Notes: generated by a model from the sequence alone, not told the origin. Shown: positions 18,546 through 28,248, counted from the stretch's first letter. The stretch: DNA of 64,000 nucleotides from Sphingobacteriaceae bacterium (GCA_947460875.1 CANHGR010000007.1:1-64000), one strand, 5' to 3'. Program-made: numbers and translations.

Positions 18546-20390
18546 CTATCTGCTCTTTCTAAGTGCTTCGTAAATTGCATCCTGAATTCTTGGTCGGATT
18601 TTCAAGTCCGAAAGTTTATCAGTGACCTTAGGATAAACCCTGTTTGATAAGAAAATATAAATCATCTTATATTGAGGATCTACCCAAATACAAGTACCGG
18701 TATAACCTGTATGCCCATACGTAGAGGAGGAGGCAAACTGAGAGGGATAATTCTTTGATGCTTCGGGATCACGGCGGTCAAAGCCAAGGCTTCGTCTACT
18801 AACTTCAAACTGTTTAGCGGTGAAAAGATCCACAGTTTCAGGTTTAAAATAGCGCTGCCCCCCGTATGTTCCTTTGTTCAGCATCATTTGAAAAAGAATT
18901 GCAAGGTCGTTTGCATTAGAAAACAAACCGGCGTGACCCGCAATACCGCCCGCCAAAGCTGCCCCCTGATCATGCACATAGCCCTGTACAAGCGTATTTC
19001 TAAAATAAGTATCCTCCTCTGTTGGAACAATTTTATTCTTATCAAAGCGAGTCCGTGGATTAAAGCCCGCAGTCTGCATCCCCAAAGGATTATAAAACTG
19101 TTCCAGAACATATTGATCCATTGGCTCATGTGCAATGCCTTCTATGACTTCTTTCATATAATACATACTCAGGTCGCTGTAGACATATCTAGCACGGCTC
19201 ACCAGCCTTGCGTTTAGCATTTGAGGCCACATTACCTCTTCATAATAATTCTTACGCAGGAAGTAGTTATCTGCAACTTTGGTAGAAAACTCCCCTGATG
19301 AGTCTCGGCTATGATCAGTTGCCTTTAGCCTATCGTAAAAAGGGATAAAAGGTGTAAATCCGGCTTGATGTAGCATCACCTCCTTTAGTCTGATATATTG
19401 CTTTTCTGTATTCCTGGTGCGCCCAAGATAATTGTAAAGCGTGCTATCGAGATTTAACTTACCTTCTTCCACCAATCGCATCACACCCAAAGTAGTAGCT
19501 GAGATTTTAGTGACAGAAGCCAAATCATATATATCATCAACTTTCACTGGCCTATTATTTGCATAGGTATGATTGCCGAAAGCTTTATTATAGATTACGC
19601 TACCATCCTTTACTACCAGTACCACAGCGCCCGGAGTAGCCCGTTGACTTATCGCTTCTCGTGCGATTGCGTCTATTTTATCAAGATCCGCTGCATTTAT
19701 TCCTACGTCTTCGGGCACGGTATATTTTAATCGAATTTTACTTATCGGATAACCATCTCCGGCTTTGAAATTGCTTGTATAGGTGTCTCTTAGAGTATTA
19801 TTAAGATCAATACCGCCGAAAATCGCTTGAGCTACAATCGATGCTGCAGCCGGAGTATGTGTCGCGCACCAAATAATTGGCGATTGTACAAGATCAAGTT
19901 TTACAAGACTACGGCCATCACCGAAAAGGGCAATAATTACTTTCCGATTTTTTTCTACTTCAAGGATAAAGTTTAACACCCGCTGGTCAAAAACAGAAAC
20001 ATCAGAAATCTCCAGCACTAGGGTGTTATAAAATTTCAAGTCATCCAAAAGTGCATTTAACGAGCTTATTGCAACATATGTGTTTCCGTTAAAATGATCT
20101 ACCTTAACGTATTTATTGAGCAAACTATCGAAAACCACGGAATGATTAAAACCTAAGTCGATTGAAGCAATTTTAAGAGATTGTATCGAAGTCAACGGCA
20201 CCACGCGTTTGCTATTATTAAGAAGAACACTAGCCTGAAGGGCCACTTTTTCATCTCGTAGCCACTGCTCATTTTGGGTATGATTCTGAGCATAGGTGCA
20301 TGAAAAAAAGCTGAAGAGTGTCAAGCTTAAAAAAACGTTTTTCAAGTTACTTAACATATCGAGAGAATCGGGGAATGACGTCATTTTCAA
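18546..20390 (-). CDS. GH3_C-like domain fused to serine beta-lactamase/transpeptidase-like domain
   Basis: A 614-residue exported protein. After a signal peptide (about 18-35) comes an alpha/beta region (about 40-215) resembling the GH3 C-terminal domain (ALQASVLLNNSKRVVPL). A class C beta-lactamase/esterase-like domain follows (about 230-610) with SVTK as the SxxK nucleophile motif (in YDLASVTKISATT), YSD as the YxN equivalent (RYVYSDLSMYY) and GHTGYTGT as the KTG equivalent. It lacks the catalytic GH3 barrel. Likely a periplasmic peptidase or esterase acting on peptidoglycan stems. It precedes bshA by 74 bp and the catalytic GH3 gene lies just beyond. Confidence 0.78.
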   Translation of the reverse strand: MKMTSFPDSLDMLSNLKNVFLSLTLFSFFSCTYAQNHTQNEQWLRDEKVALQASVLLNNSKRVVPLTSIQSLKIASIDLGFNHSVVFDSLLNKYVKVDHFNGNTYVAISSLNALLDDLKFYNTLVLEISDVSVFDQRVLNFILEVEKNRKVIIALFGDGRSLVKLDLVQSPIIWCATHTPAAASIVAQAIFGGIDLNNTLRDTYTSNFKAGDGYPISKIRLKYTVPEDVGINAADLDKIDAIAREAISQRATPGAVVLVVKDGSVIYNKAFGNHTYANNRPVKVDDIYDLASVTKISATTLGVMRLVEEGKLNLDSTLYNYLGRTRNTEKQYIRLKEVMLHQAGFTPFIPFYDRLKATDHSRDSSGEFSTKVADNYFLRKNYYEEVMWPQMLNARLVSRARYVYSDLSMYYMKEVIEGIAHEPMDQYVLEQFYNPLGMQTAGFNPRTRFDKNKIVPTEEDTYFRNTLVQGYVHDQGAALAGGIAGHAGLFSNANDLAILFQMMLNKGTYGGQRYFKPETVDLFTAKQFEVSRRSLGFDRRDPEASKNYPSQFASSSTYGHTGYTGTCIWVDPQYKMIYIFLSNRVYPKVTDKLSDLKIRPRIQDAIYEALRKSR

Positions 20391-20710
20391 TATTAATTAT
20401 CTTACAGCCAATAAACACAGCGAAGGCTTTTATGTGATGAATTGTCAAAGATAAGAAGATGTAAGTTAGGAAGATGTGCCCCATAGGGGATCCTTCGGAT
20501 AGATGTAAGATATGAGCATCTCGCTTGGACCTATAATGGGCAGAGGAGCATGCCAGGAATATTACAGGATGTCAACCAGTCGCTGCAGTATTTAAAGGCC
20601 AAGATACTGGATGTCAAAGTTCTCGGCATGCTCGTGCCCGATTATTCTACGACGATCTGAAGAAAATTAATATTGTCACAAGGAAACTCCAAAGAGCGAT
20701 ATAAGAATTA
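20391..20710. other. Gene-free stretch with possible coding remnant
   Basis: A 320-bp gap between two leftward genes. On the plus strand, 20550-20660 can be read as a 36-codon open frame (MPGILQDVNQSLQYLKAKIL...) and an overlapping frame continues with FYDDLKKINIVTRKLQRA. The two frames together look like an eroded reading frame, but I cannot assign a family. No promoter or terminator stands out. Confidence 0.2.
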
Positions 20711-21991
20711 TTACTTTACAAACCTGTTGTAATAGGCCAGTTCCAGCATTTCGCGGTGACCCGGATGTGCAATTTCAATTAATGCCTTTGCGCGTTGTTT
20801 TAGACTCTTACCAAACAGATTAACGATACCATATTCTGTTACCACCCAATGCACGTGTCCCCGACTGGTTACAACCCCTGCACCCTCTTTCAAAAACGGC
20901 ACGATCCTGCTAACACCTTTATTGGTTTGTGAGGGAATGGCAATGATGGGCTTTCCACCTACAGAGAGCGATGCTCCATGTATAAAATCCATTTGCCCGC
21001 CGATGCCCGAATACTGGTAGCTCCCTATAGAATCAGAGCAAATCTGGCCAGTGAGATCAATCTCTATGGCGCTATTTATGGCTACAACTTTTTGATTTTG
21101 CCGGATAACGCTTGTATCGTTTACATAGCTGATATCCATTACCCTCACACTGGGGTTATCGTCTACAAAATCATATAGTTTGCGTGTGCCGGCCATAAAA
21201 GCAGTAACCGATCGGCCTCTATTAAGCTTTTTTTGGCTGTTATTAATCACGCCACTTTCAATTAGGGGGATAATGCCATCTGAAAACATTTCGGTATGCA
21301 AGCCTAGGTTTTTATGTGTACTCAAATTCATCAGCACCTGATCAGGGATACTTCCAATACCCAGTTGCAAGGTCGAACCATCTTCGACTAAGGAGGCAAC
21401 ATGGATACCAATTTTTTTCATAGCTTCACTTACGTCCGATGAATAGTTAATCTCCGGAAGCGCCGCCTCATGCCATACCATTGAATCAAGTTTGCTCACA
21501 TGAATGAAACCATCGCCATGAGTACGCGGCATTAACGGGTTTACCTGTGCGATGATATACTTTGAAACCTCAATTGCTGCTTTTGCAATGTCTACTGATG
21601 TCCCCAAGGAACAATATCCATGAATATCTGGCGGAGATACTTGAATTAATGAGACATTGAGTGGCAAAATATCTCTACGAAATAGCAGTGGTATCTGACT
21701 TAAAAAAACAGGTACGTAATCGCCATCTTCGCTATTAGCCACATTACGCGTAGCTGCAGAAACAAATAAGGAATTAAAGTAGAATGACTTTCTATATTCC
21801 GGGCGATCGAAATTTACATCCCCCAAGGTTGTAATACTAACAAGCTCAACATCATGAAGTTCTAAATGCCTGCGTTGTAACGCTTCAACAAGACATATCG
21901 GCGTAGCGGCACTACCATGAATAAATACTCGTTGACCGGGCATTACATGCTTTAAAGCCTCATCCGCAGTCAGGTAATTTGGAACGATCAT
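20711..21991 (-). CDS. Acetyl-CoA hydrolase/4-hydroxybutyrate CoA-transferase family protein
   Basis: A 426-residue class I CoA-transferase. N-terminal motifs PGQRVFIHGSAATP (about 18-31) and C-terminal motifs GLHTEMFSDG (about 232-241, Glu is the usual covalent acceptor), SGIGGQMDFIHGA and TEYGIVNLFGKS match the acetyl-CoA hydrolase/transferase family. It moves CoA between acetyl-CoA and a carboxylic acid, with substrate not decidable here. It stands alone, divergent from mutL. Confidence 0.85.
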   Translation of the reverse strand: MIVPNYLTADEALKHVMPGQRVFIHGSAATPICLVEALQRRHLELHDVELVSITTLGDVNFDRPEYRKSFYFNSLFVSAATRNVANSEDGDYVPVFLSQIPLLFRRDILPLNVSLIQVSPPDIHGYCSLGTSVDIAKAAIEVSKYIIAQVNPLMPRTHGDGFIHVSKLDSMVWHEAALPEINYSSDVSEAMKKIGIHVASLVEDGSTLQLGIGSIPDQVLMNLSTHKNLGLHTEMFSDGIIPLIESGVINNSQKKLNRGRSVTAFMAGTRKLYDFVDDNPSVRVMDISYVNDTSVIRQNQKVVAINSAIEIDLTGQICSDSIGSYQYSGIGGQMDFIHGASLSVGGKPIIAIPSQTNKGVSRIVPFLKEGAGVVTSRGHVHWVVTEYGIVNLFGKSLKQRAKALIEIAHPGHREMLELAYYNRFVK

Positions 21992-22138
21992 CCTATCTGA
22001 TTAGTTCATTAAATGAAGCTGAATGCTCAAGTATCAAAGATAAGCAAGCTTATCGGGAATGGATGTATAATTGTAGGTAGACACTCCCAAAAAATCGCTA
22101 TTTTTGCCACGAAGAGACTCCTTTGGAGCGATCTGTCT

Positions 22139-23986
22139 ATGCATGATATTATCCAGCTTTTACCAGATTCTGTTGCCAACCAGATTGCCGCCGGAGAGGT
22201 CGTTCAACGCCCTTCATCTGCGGTAAAAGAATTGGTTGAAAACGCGATTGACTCCGGAGCGGACCGGATACAGCTTATTATTAAAGATTCTGGCAAATCT
22301 CTGATTCAAGTAATTGATAACGGCTGTGGCATGAGCCTTACGGATGCTCGTATGTGCTTCGAGCGGCATGCCACTTCGAAGATCCATAAAGCCGAGGACC
22401 TTTTTGCCATTCGCACCATGGGATTTCGCGGTGAAGCTATGGCTTCCATAGCGGCAATTGCACAGGTAGAACTTAAAACCCGACGCCATGAAGATGAATT
22501 GGGCACTTTGATCAGCATTGAGGGTTCGGAATTTTTAGGGCAAGAACCCGTTTCGTCTCCGTCAGGGACAAGTATTAGCGTAAAGAATCTATTCTATAAT
22601 ACCCCCGCAAGGCGAAATTTTCTCAAAGGAAATTCTATTGAGATGCGACATATCATCGACGAATTTCAGCGAGTTGCACTAGCATGGCCTACCATATTTT
22701 TTTCGCTGATTAACGATGGAAGTGAACTGTTTCATTTACCGCAAGGGAGTCTAAAACAGCGTATCATTCATCTTTTTGGAAACAGCTATAACCAAAAGCT
22801 GGTACCTATTGAAGAAAACACGAATATTATCGGACTAAAGGGATATATAGGTAAACCGGAGTTCGCTAAAAAAACACGCGGAGAACAGTTCTTTTTTGTC
22901 AATAATCGATTTATAAAAGACCCCTACCTCAATCACGCTGTTCTTAAAGCCTACGAAGAAATACTGCCGGAAGATAGCTACCCTTTATATGTTCTGTTTA
23001 TCGAAATTGATCCTGCAAAGATTGATATCAACGTCCATCCCACTAAAACGGAGATAAAATATCAAGATGATAGGAGCATCTATGCGATTGTGAGGTCTGC
23101 TGTGAAGCGTTCATTAGGTCAGTACAACATTACCCCAACGCTAGATTTTAATCAAGAGACCGCTTTTAGTACGCTGATTTCAGACAAGGACATGACAGAT
23201 ATTGTTCAGCCTTCTATTAAGTTTAATCCTGATTACAATCCTTTTAACACTGAGGGCAACAATGCATCAGGATCTTATTTTTTCCGAAGTTTTGACAAAA
23301 AGCCTGCAGAAACTAGTCGGAATTGGGGTTCACTCTATGAGATAGTCAGTAATTCATCCAATGAACAAGCTCAAATTGACCTTTCAGATCATACGAATTT
23401 ACCCAATGCTCGCATTGGCGAACGTCAGGTATTTCAACTTCATGGCCGTTTCCTTGTATCACAAATTAAATCAGGTTTACTACTCATCGATCAAAGGGCA
23501 GCGCACGAACGGGTGCTGTATGAACGCTTTTTACAACAGCTCGAAAATCAGCAAGGTGCAAGTCAGCAGACCTTATTTCCAAAGGCGGTATCACTAAATG
23601 CGGCTGATTTTGAGTTATTAAAGGAAATTCTGCCAGACATAAGGGCTTTAGGGTTTCAAATCCGCGAGTTTGGCAAGAATTCTGTAGTTGTGGAGGGTAT
23701 CCCTGCAGATATTGGAATAGCCGTCAATGAAACAGAGATGCTTGAACTTTTGATAGAAAGCTTTAAGAAGAGTCCAGCGGCCTTAAAACTTAATAAGCGC
23801 GACAATCTTGCTCGGACATTAGCGCGAAACTCAGCCATTAAAAGCGGCACAATACTCAGTACCGGCGAGATGAATGATCTTGTAGACCAACTTTTTGCTT
23901 GCCAGTCACCCGCGATTTCACTTTTGGGCAAACCGATCATTATCACCTTAAGTTTAGAAGAATTGATACAGAAATTTGAAAAATAA
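22139..23986 (+). CDS. mutL: DNA mismatch repair protein MutL
   Basis: A 615-residue MutL. The GHKL ATPase domain has ANQIAAGEVVQRPSSAVKEL, ELVENAIDSGAD and the GFRGEAMASIAA lid. A transducer domain follows with DINVHPTKTEIKY, then a linker and the MutL_C dimerisation domain (from about 420). I set the start at the ATG giving MHDIIQLLPDSVANQ; the frame is open 42 codons further upstream but that extension is not MutL-like. The C-terminal domain has DQRAAHERVLYE where endonuclease-type MutL has DQHAxxE, and no CPHGR-like motif is visible, so nicking activity is uncertain. Confidence 0.93.
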   Translation: MHDIIQLLPDSVANQIAAGEVVQRPSSAVKELVENAIDSGADRIQLIIKDSGKSLIQVIDNGCGMSLTDARMCFERHATSKIHKAEDLFAIRTMGFRGEAMASIAAIAQVELKTRRHEDELGTLISIEGSEFLGQEPVSSPSGTSISVKNLFYNTPARRNFLKGNSIEMRHIIDEFQRVALAWPTIFFSLINDGSELFHLPQGSLKQRIIHLFGNSYNQKLVPIEENTNIIGLKGYIGKPEFAKKTRGEQFFFVNNRFIKDPYLNHAVLKAYEEILPEDSYPLYVLFIEIDPAKIDINVHPTKTEIKYQDDRSIYAIVRSAVKRSLGQYNITPTLDFNQETAFSTLISDKDMTDIVQPSIKFNPDYNPFNTEGNNASGSYFFRSFDKKPAETSRNWGSLYEIVSNSSNEQAQIDLSDHTNLPNARIGERQVFQLHGRFLVSQIKSGLLLIDQRAAHERVLYERFLQQLENQQGASQQTLFPKAVSLNAADFELLKEILPDIRALGFQIREFGKNSVVVEGIPADIGIAVNETEMLELLIESFKKSPAALKLNKRDNLARTLARNSAIKSGTILSTGEMNDLVDQLFACQSPAISLLGKPIIITLSLEELIQKFEK

Positions 23987-23995
23987 TTCGTTTAC

Positions 23996-24721
23996 TTGTC
24001 TTATATGAATATGTTTGGATCTTCGCCTTTTGCAAATATTCCGGTGGTGGTAAAGAATCTACTTATCATCAATATTATCTTTTTCATCGCTACTTTACTG
24101 TTTCAAAACGCTGAAAGTTCGCCGCTAGTTGAGTGGTTGGGCGTTTATTATTTCGATTCGCCGAAATTTAGAGTTTGGCAGATCGTTACCTATATGTTCA
24201 TGCATGGCGGTATTGGACATATATTCTTTAATATGTTCGCACTTTTCACGTTCGGCTCGTCGATTGAATATTTGATGGGGCCAAAACGATTTTTAAACTT
24301 TTATCTTCTAACGGGATTAGGAGCGCTTGCTTTACAAATGATAGTGCAGGCGACAGAGGTCTATTTGATTACCGGAAGCATCACAATTGATCCGGCGACG
24401 TATGTTTCTGATGATGCTGAGGCGCTCCGAACTTTGAGCGGAATTTATTTTGGCACAATGGTTGGCGCTTCAGGTGCGATATTTGGCTTGTTAATTGCCT
24501 TCGGAATGTTATTTCCAAACGCTGAGCTGATGATGATATTTTTTCCGGTTCCAATCAAGGCGAAATATATGATCCCGGTATATATCGTGTTGGAGCTATT
24601 TCTGGGGGTATATAAGATTCAAGGTGATTCAGTTGCGCATTTTGCACACCTAGGCGGCGCTTTGTTCGGATTTCTCTTAATTAAAATGTGGGGATTACGT
24701 GGTCCCCGCGGGTTTATATGA
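23996..24721 (+). CDS. Rhomboid family intramembrane serine protease
   Basis: A 241-residue polytopic membrane protein. The catalytic serine motif GASGAIFG is at about 159-166 and the partner His is in VAHFAHLGGALFG (about 211-223). The early HGGIGHIFFNMFALFTFG (about 70-87) provides the conserved His/Asn of loop 1 and helix 2. It cleaves transmembrane substrates within the inner membrane. Start is 9 nt after mutL. Its stop overlaps the start of a second rhomboid as ATGA, so the two are translationally coupled. Confidence 0.9.
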   Translation: MSYMNMFGSSPFANIPVVVKNLLIINIIFFIATLLFQNAESSPLVEWLGVYYFDSPKFRVWQIVTYMFMHGGIGHIFFNMFALFTFGSSIEYLMGPKRFLNFYLLTGLGALALQMIVQATEVYLITGSITIDPATYVSDDAEALRTLSGIYFGTMVGASGAIFGLLIAFGMLFPNAELMMIFFPVPIKAKYMIPVYIVLELFLGVYKIQGDSVAHFAHLGGALFGFLLIKMWGLRGPRGFI

Positions 24722-25563
24722 AAAAATCAATAGTAAATGAGCTAAGGTTTAAAATGTTTCAGTCTGGTAGCAGTCTAAACCTGTTCGTTGGAATAAATGT
24801 ACTTGTATTTATACTAGTAGGGCTGATTGCCGTATTAGATCTGATTGCAGGAACATCTTTGTCGCCATGGCTTACGGAACAACTTGCAATGCATGCTTGG
24901 ATACAATCCTTACCTTATAAATTATGGACGCCGTTTACCTACATGTTTTTCCACCGCGATGTCTTCCATGTTCTCTTTAATATGCTTTGGTTGTATTGGA
25001 TGGGAAGGATATTTGAGGAATATCTCAATAATAGACAATTTACATTTACCTATCTGGCAGGAGGCTTAGTCGGCGCCTCTTTTTATTTGCTCGCTTACAA
25101 TTTGCTCCCTGCATTTAGTAACAATGTTACCAATTCGTCGCTTTTAGGTGCTTCTGCTGGGGTTAATGCAATCGTAATTGCAACTGCGACACTCTTACCC
25201 GAATTTACGATCGGCCTTCTGTTTTTCGGGCAGGTACGCTTGAAGTATCTTGCGCTAGCATTTATTGTGCTTGATTTTTTAAGCATTGCTTCGAGTAATC
25301 CTGGTGGAAGTATTGCGCATCTTGGTGGTGCATTTTTAGGCTTCATATTTATTAGACAACTTCAGAAAGGGAACGATTGGAGTAATATTTTCCAGAAAAA
25401 ATCAAAACTCAAAGTAATTAGAACAGATAAATCGTCAGTTCGTCAATCAATCCTACCGGATCAGGAAGTCGTTGACCGTATCTTAGATAAGATATCTAGA
25501 TCGGGCTATGAAAGCCTCAGTAAAAAAGAAAAGGAACAACTATTTAAGGCTAGCGAAAAATAA
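24718..25563 (+). CDS. Rhomboid family intramembrane serine protease with cytosolic tail
   Basis: A 281-residue second rhomboid. The catalytic motif is GASAGVNAIV, the His motif is SIAHLGGAFLGF, and the helix 2 region is HRDVFHVLFNMLWLYWMG. A soluble C-terminal extension of about 65 residues (ending SRSGYESLSKKEKEQLFKASEK) is seen on one of the paired rhomboids of this phylum. I chose the ATG overlapping the previous stop (ATGA). A start 30 nt upstream is possible but would lie inside the previous gene. The stop TAA overlaps the next ATG (TAATG), giving a three-gene coupled unit. Confidence 0.9.
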   Translation: MKKSIVNELRFKMFQSGSSLNLFVGINVLVFILVGLIAVLDLIAGTSLSPWLTEQLAMHAWIQSLPYKLWTPFTYMFFHRDVFHVLFNMLWLYWMGRIFEEYLNNRQFTFTYLAGGLVGASFYLLAYNLLPAFSNNVTNSSLLGASAGVNAIVIATATLLPEFTIGLLFFGQVRLKYLALAFIVLDFLSIASSNPGGSIAHLGGAFLGFIFIRQLQKGNDWSNIFQKKSKLKVIRTDKSSVRQSILPDQEVVDRILDKISRSGYESLSKKEKEQLFKASEK

Positions 25564-26690
25564 TGGCCAATAGACCTATAAAAAAATCAAGGCTCGGCCT
25601 CGGCAACAAATTAATGCTGTGGCTCAACCTTATTGTTGTATTTTTTTTGGCAATAAGCTATCTCGCTTCTATGATTGATCCGGGGATATTCTGGCCACTT
25701 GCATTTTTCGGTCTTGCTTACCCCGCTATACTACTTGGCAACATCTTTTTTATTATTTACTGGTGCTTCAAAAGGCCCTCGATGGCGTTAATTTCTATGC
25801 TTGCAATTTTTGCCGGCTGGAAATTCCTGGTGAGCCATGTCGGGTTGAGAGAGCCCACCGCAATTGAAGTACCTAAATCTTCTTCAGATTTTATAAGAAT
25901 AATGACCTACAATATTCATTATTTTAAAAAGATGGACAATATTAACAGCAAGTTGGTGCGTGATCAAATGTTTGATCTAATCCGCAAAGAGCAACCTGAC
26001 GTAATATGTCTTCAGGAGTTTATGACCCATAACAATGGAGACATTAACACTGAAAAAACCATGAAGGAATTGATGAGTTCTATGCACTTTTATTTTAATC
26101 CCGTAAACGGATCTGATGCTTATGAACGGATTGGACTCGCCATTTATTCAAAGTATCCAATCAAAAAGAAAGGTTCAATACTCTTTCCCGGGACCGAGCG
26201 AGGCAATGAAGCGATCTATACCGATCTGGAAATCAATAAAAAAATTGTAAGATTATACAACGTTCATTTTCAGTCAATTGCATTTCAACCAGATGATTAT
26301 AAAGCTATTGAAGACGTGAAAGATATTAGTCCCGACGTTGAGTCATCGAGGCGTATTGGTAGCCGATTGAAACAGGCCTTTATAAAACGAGCTGATCAGG
26401 TAACATTTCTTAAACAGGAAACTGAACAGTGCGAAACGCCCTTCATTGTAGCCGGCGATTTTAATGATACCCCTATTTCGTATGCTGTAAATACGATGTC
26501 TAAAGGCTTAAAAAATGCATTTAGAGAGAAAGGAAGTGGGTTCGGTAACACCTATAATGGAGATTTTCCTAATTTTCAAATTGATTACATCTTAACCTCC
26601 CTTGATTTCGACATCAAAAATTATTTGATCATCAACAAGAAATTGTCTGATCATTTTGCCGTACGCAGTGACGTAGAATTATTGAAATAA
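25563..26690 (+). CDS. Membrane-anchored endonuclease/exonuclease/phosphatase family protein
   Basis: A 375-residue protein with three N-terminal transmembrane helices (about 14-36, 40-65, 72-92) and an EEP domain (about 105-375). EEP motifs are visible: MTYNIHYF, DVICLQEF (metal-binding Glu), AGDFNDTP (Asp, Asn), QIDYILTS and a final SDHFAV with the catalytic His. The family includes nucleases and phospholipid or phosphoinositide phosphatases; the substrate cannot be read from sequence. The coupling to two rhomboids suggests a membrane-associated role. Confidence 0.85.
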   Translation: MANRPIKKSRLGLGNKLMLWLNLIVVFFLAISYLASMIDPGIFWPLAFFGLAYPAILLGNIFFIIYWCFKRPSMALISMLAIFAGWKFLVSHVGLREPTAIEVPKSSSDFIRIMTYNIHYFKKMDNINSKLVRDQMFDLIRKEQPDVICLQEFMTHNNGDINTEKTMKELMSSMHFYFNPVNGSDAYERIGLAIYSKYPIKKKGSILFPGTERGNEAIYTDLEINKKIVRLYNVHFQSIAFQPDDYKAIEDVKDISPDVESSRRIGSRLKQAFIKRADQVTFLKQETEQCETPFIVAGDFNDTPISYAVNTMSKGLKNAFREKGSGFGNTYNGDFPNFQIDYILTSLDFDIKNYLIINKKLSDHFAVRSDVELLK

Positions 26691-26714
26691 CCTGCATTTT
26701 ACTAAGTTTACAGA

Positions 26715-28175
26715 ATGAACAATAAACTGGTCATATACAATACACTATCACGTGAAAAAGAAATCTTCAAGCCAATTAATCCTCCATTTGTGGGTCTCTA
26801 TGTCTGCGGACCGACCGTTTATGGCGATGTCCATTTAGGGAACTGTCGCACCTTTATATCGTTTGATCTTATCTATCGTTATTTACTATTTTTAGGTTAT
26901 AAAGTTCGTTACGTTCGCAATATCACTGATGCAGGGCACCTTGAAGGCGACCGCGATGAAGGAGACGACAAATTCTCAAAGAAAGCTCGTCTTGAGCGGG
27001 TAGAGCCAATGGAAATCGTACAACGTTATACTGTCAGATTTCATGATATCATGCGCCTTTTTAATTCTTTACCACCAAATATTGAGCCTACAGCTACCGG
27101 CCACATTGCTGAGCAAATAGAAATGATCAAGAAAATAATTGATCATGGCTTTGGCTATGAAGTGAACGGAACCGTCTATTTTGATGTAGAAAAGTACAGT
27201 GATGAATATAACTATACCGTCTTAACAAACAGAAATCTAGACGAAATGCTTAACAACACGCGTGATTTGGGCGGGCAAGATGAGAAGAGAGGTCGGTTAG
27301 ATTTCGCATTATGGATAAAAGCTAAACCAGAGCATATTATGCGCTGGCCTTCTCCATGGGGATGGGGATTCCCAGGCTGGCATATCGAGTGCTCGGCGAT
27401 GAGCAGTAAATACCTTGGCGACACTTTCGACATACATGGTGGCGGGATGGATCTTGCTGCCACACATCATACAAATGAAATTGCGCAATCCCAAGCATGT
27501 TCTAAAACACAGCCTGCCACGTACTGGATGCATACAAATATGCTAACGGTAAACGGTACCCGGATGTCAAAATCGGCAGGAAATGGCTTTTTACCTCAGC
27601 AATTATTTACAGGAGAACACCCCCTTCTAAAGCAGGGTTTCTCTCCGATGACGATTCGCTTTTTTATGCTTCAAGCCCATTACCGAAGTACGCTTGACTT
27701 TTCAAACGAAGCTCTTGAAGCGGCCGAAAAAGGGTTTGGACGTTTAATGAGTGCATGTAGTCTTGTTTCGAAGTTAACAGCATCTGAAAAATCCACTGTA
27801 AATATCTCGCCACTAAGGGATCGATGCATTTCGGCCATGAACGACGACTTTAACAGTCCGATATTAATTGCAGAACTATTTGAAGCGGTTAGAATGATCA
27901 ATAGCATTTATGACAAGAAATTATTTATCGATGTAAACGATCTGGCGGAACTTAATTCGTTAATCAATGATTTCGTATACGATGTCTTGGGATTGAAGGA
28001 GGAAGTGGAACAAACAAACGATTTGAACAGCATCATGGATTTCGTGATTAAGCTAAGAATGGAAGCAAAGATTAGTCAAGATTATGCACTTTCTGATAAG
28101 ATCAGGGATGGTCTCCAGGAGATTGGAATAAAGCTGAATGACGGCAAGGAAGCGACCAATTGGACTAAATCATAG
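26715..28175 (+). CDS. cysS: Cysteinyl-tRNA synthetase
   Basis: A 486-residue class I synthetase of usual length. The N-terminus carries CGPTVYGDVHLGNCRTF (HIGH-equivalent HLGN plus the first zinc Cys). The zinc site continues with GWHIECSAMS and GGGMDLAATHHTNEIAQS, and the KMSKS loop is RMSKSAGN. It charges tRNA-Cys with cysteine. It is the enzyme whose product would be read by the cysteine-codon leader described at 39.1 kb, though the genes are 11 kb apart. Confidence 0.96.
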   Translation: MNNKLVIYNTLSREKEIFKPINPPFVGLYVCGPTVYGDVHLGNCRTFISFDLIYRYLLFLGYKVRYVRNITDAGHLEGDRDEGDDKFSKKARLERVEPMEIVQRYTVRFHDIMRLFNSLPPNIEPTATGHIAEQIEMIKKIIDHGFGYEVNGTVYFDVEKYSDEYNYTVLTNRNLDEMLNNTRDLGGQDEKRGRLDFALWIKAKPEHIMRWPSPWGWGFPGWHIECSAMSSKYLGDTFDIHGGGMDLAATHHTNEIAQSQACSKTQPATYWMHTNMLTVNGTRMSKSAGNGFLPQQLFTGEHPLLKQGFSPMTIRFFMLQAHYRSTLDFSNEALEAAEKGFGRLMSACSLVSKLTASEKSTVNISPLRDRCISAMNDDFNSPILIAELFEAVRMINSIYDKKLFIDVNDLAELNSLINDFVYDVLGLKEEVEQTNDLNSIMDFVIKLRMEAKISQDYALSDKIRDGLQEIGIKLNDGKEATNWTKS

Positions 28176-28248
28176 ACAAATTAAAACCAAATCTTTCTTT
28201 TTGTGGTTTATTAAAGGCTTGATATCATCCCCTCGGAAATCAGATTGC

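Noticed and set aside
22013-22138. N-terminal extension of MutL by 42 residues
   Set aside because: The extension is unlike any MutL N-terminus, which begins a few residues before the ATPase motif at the ATG at 22139.
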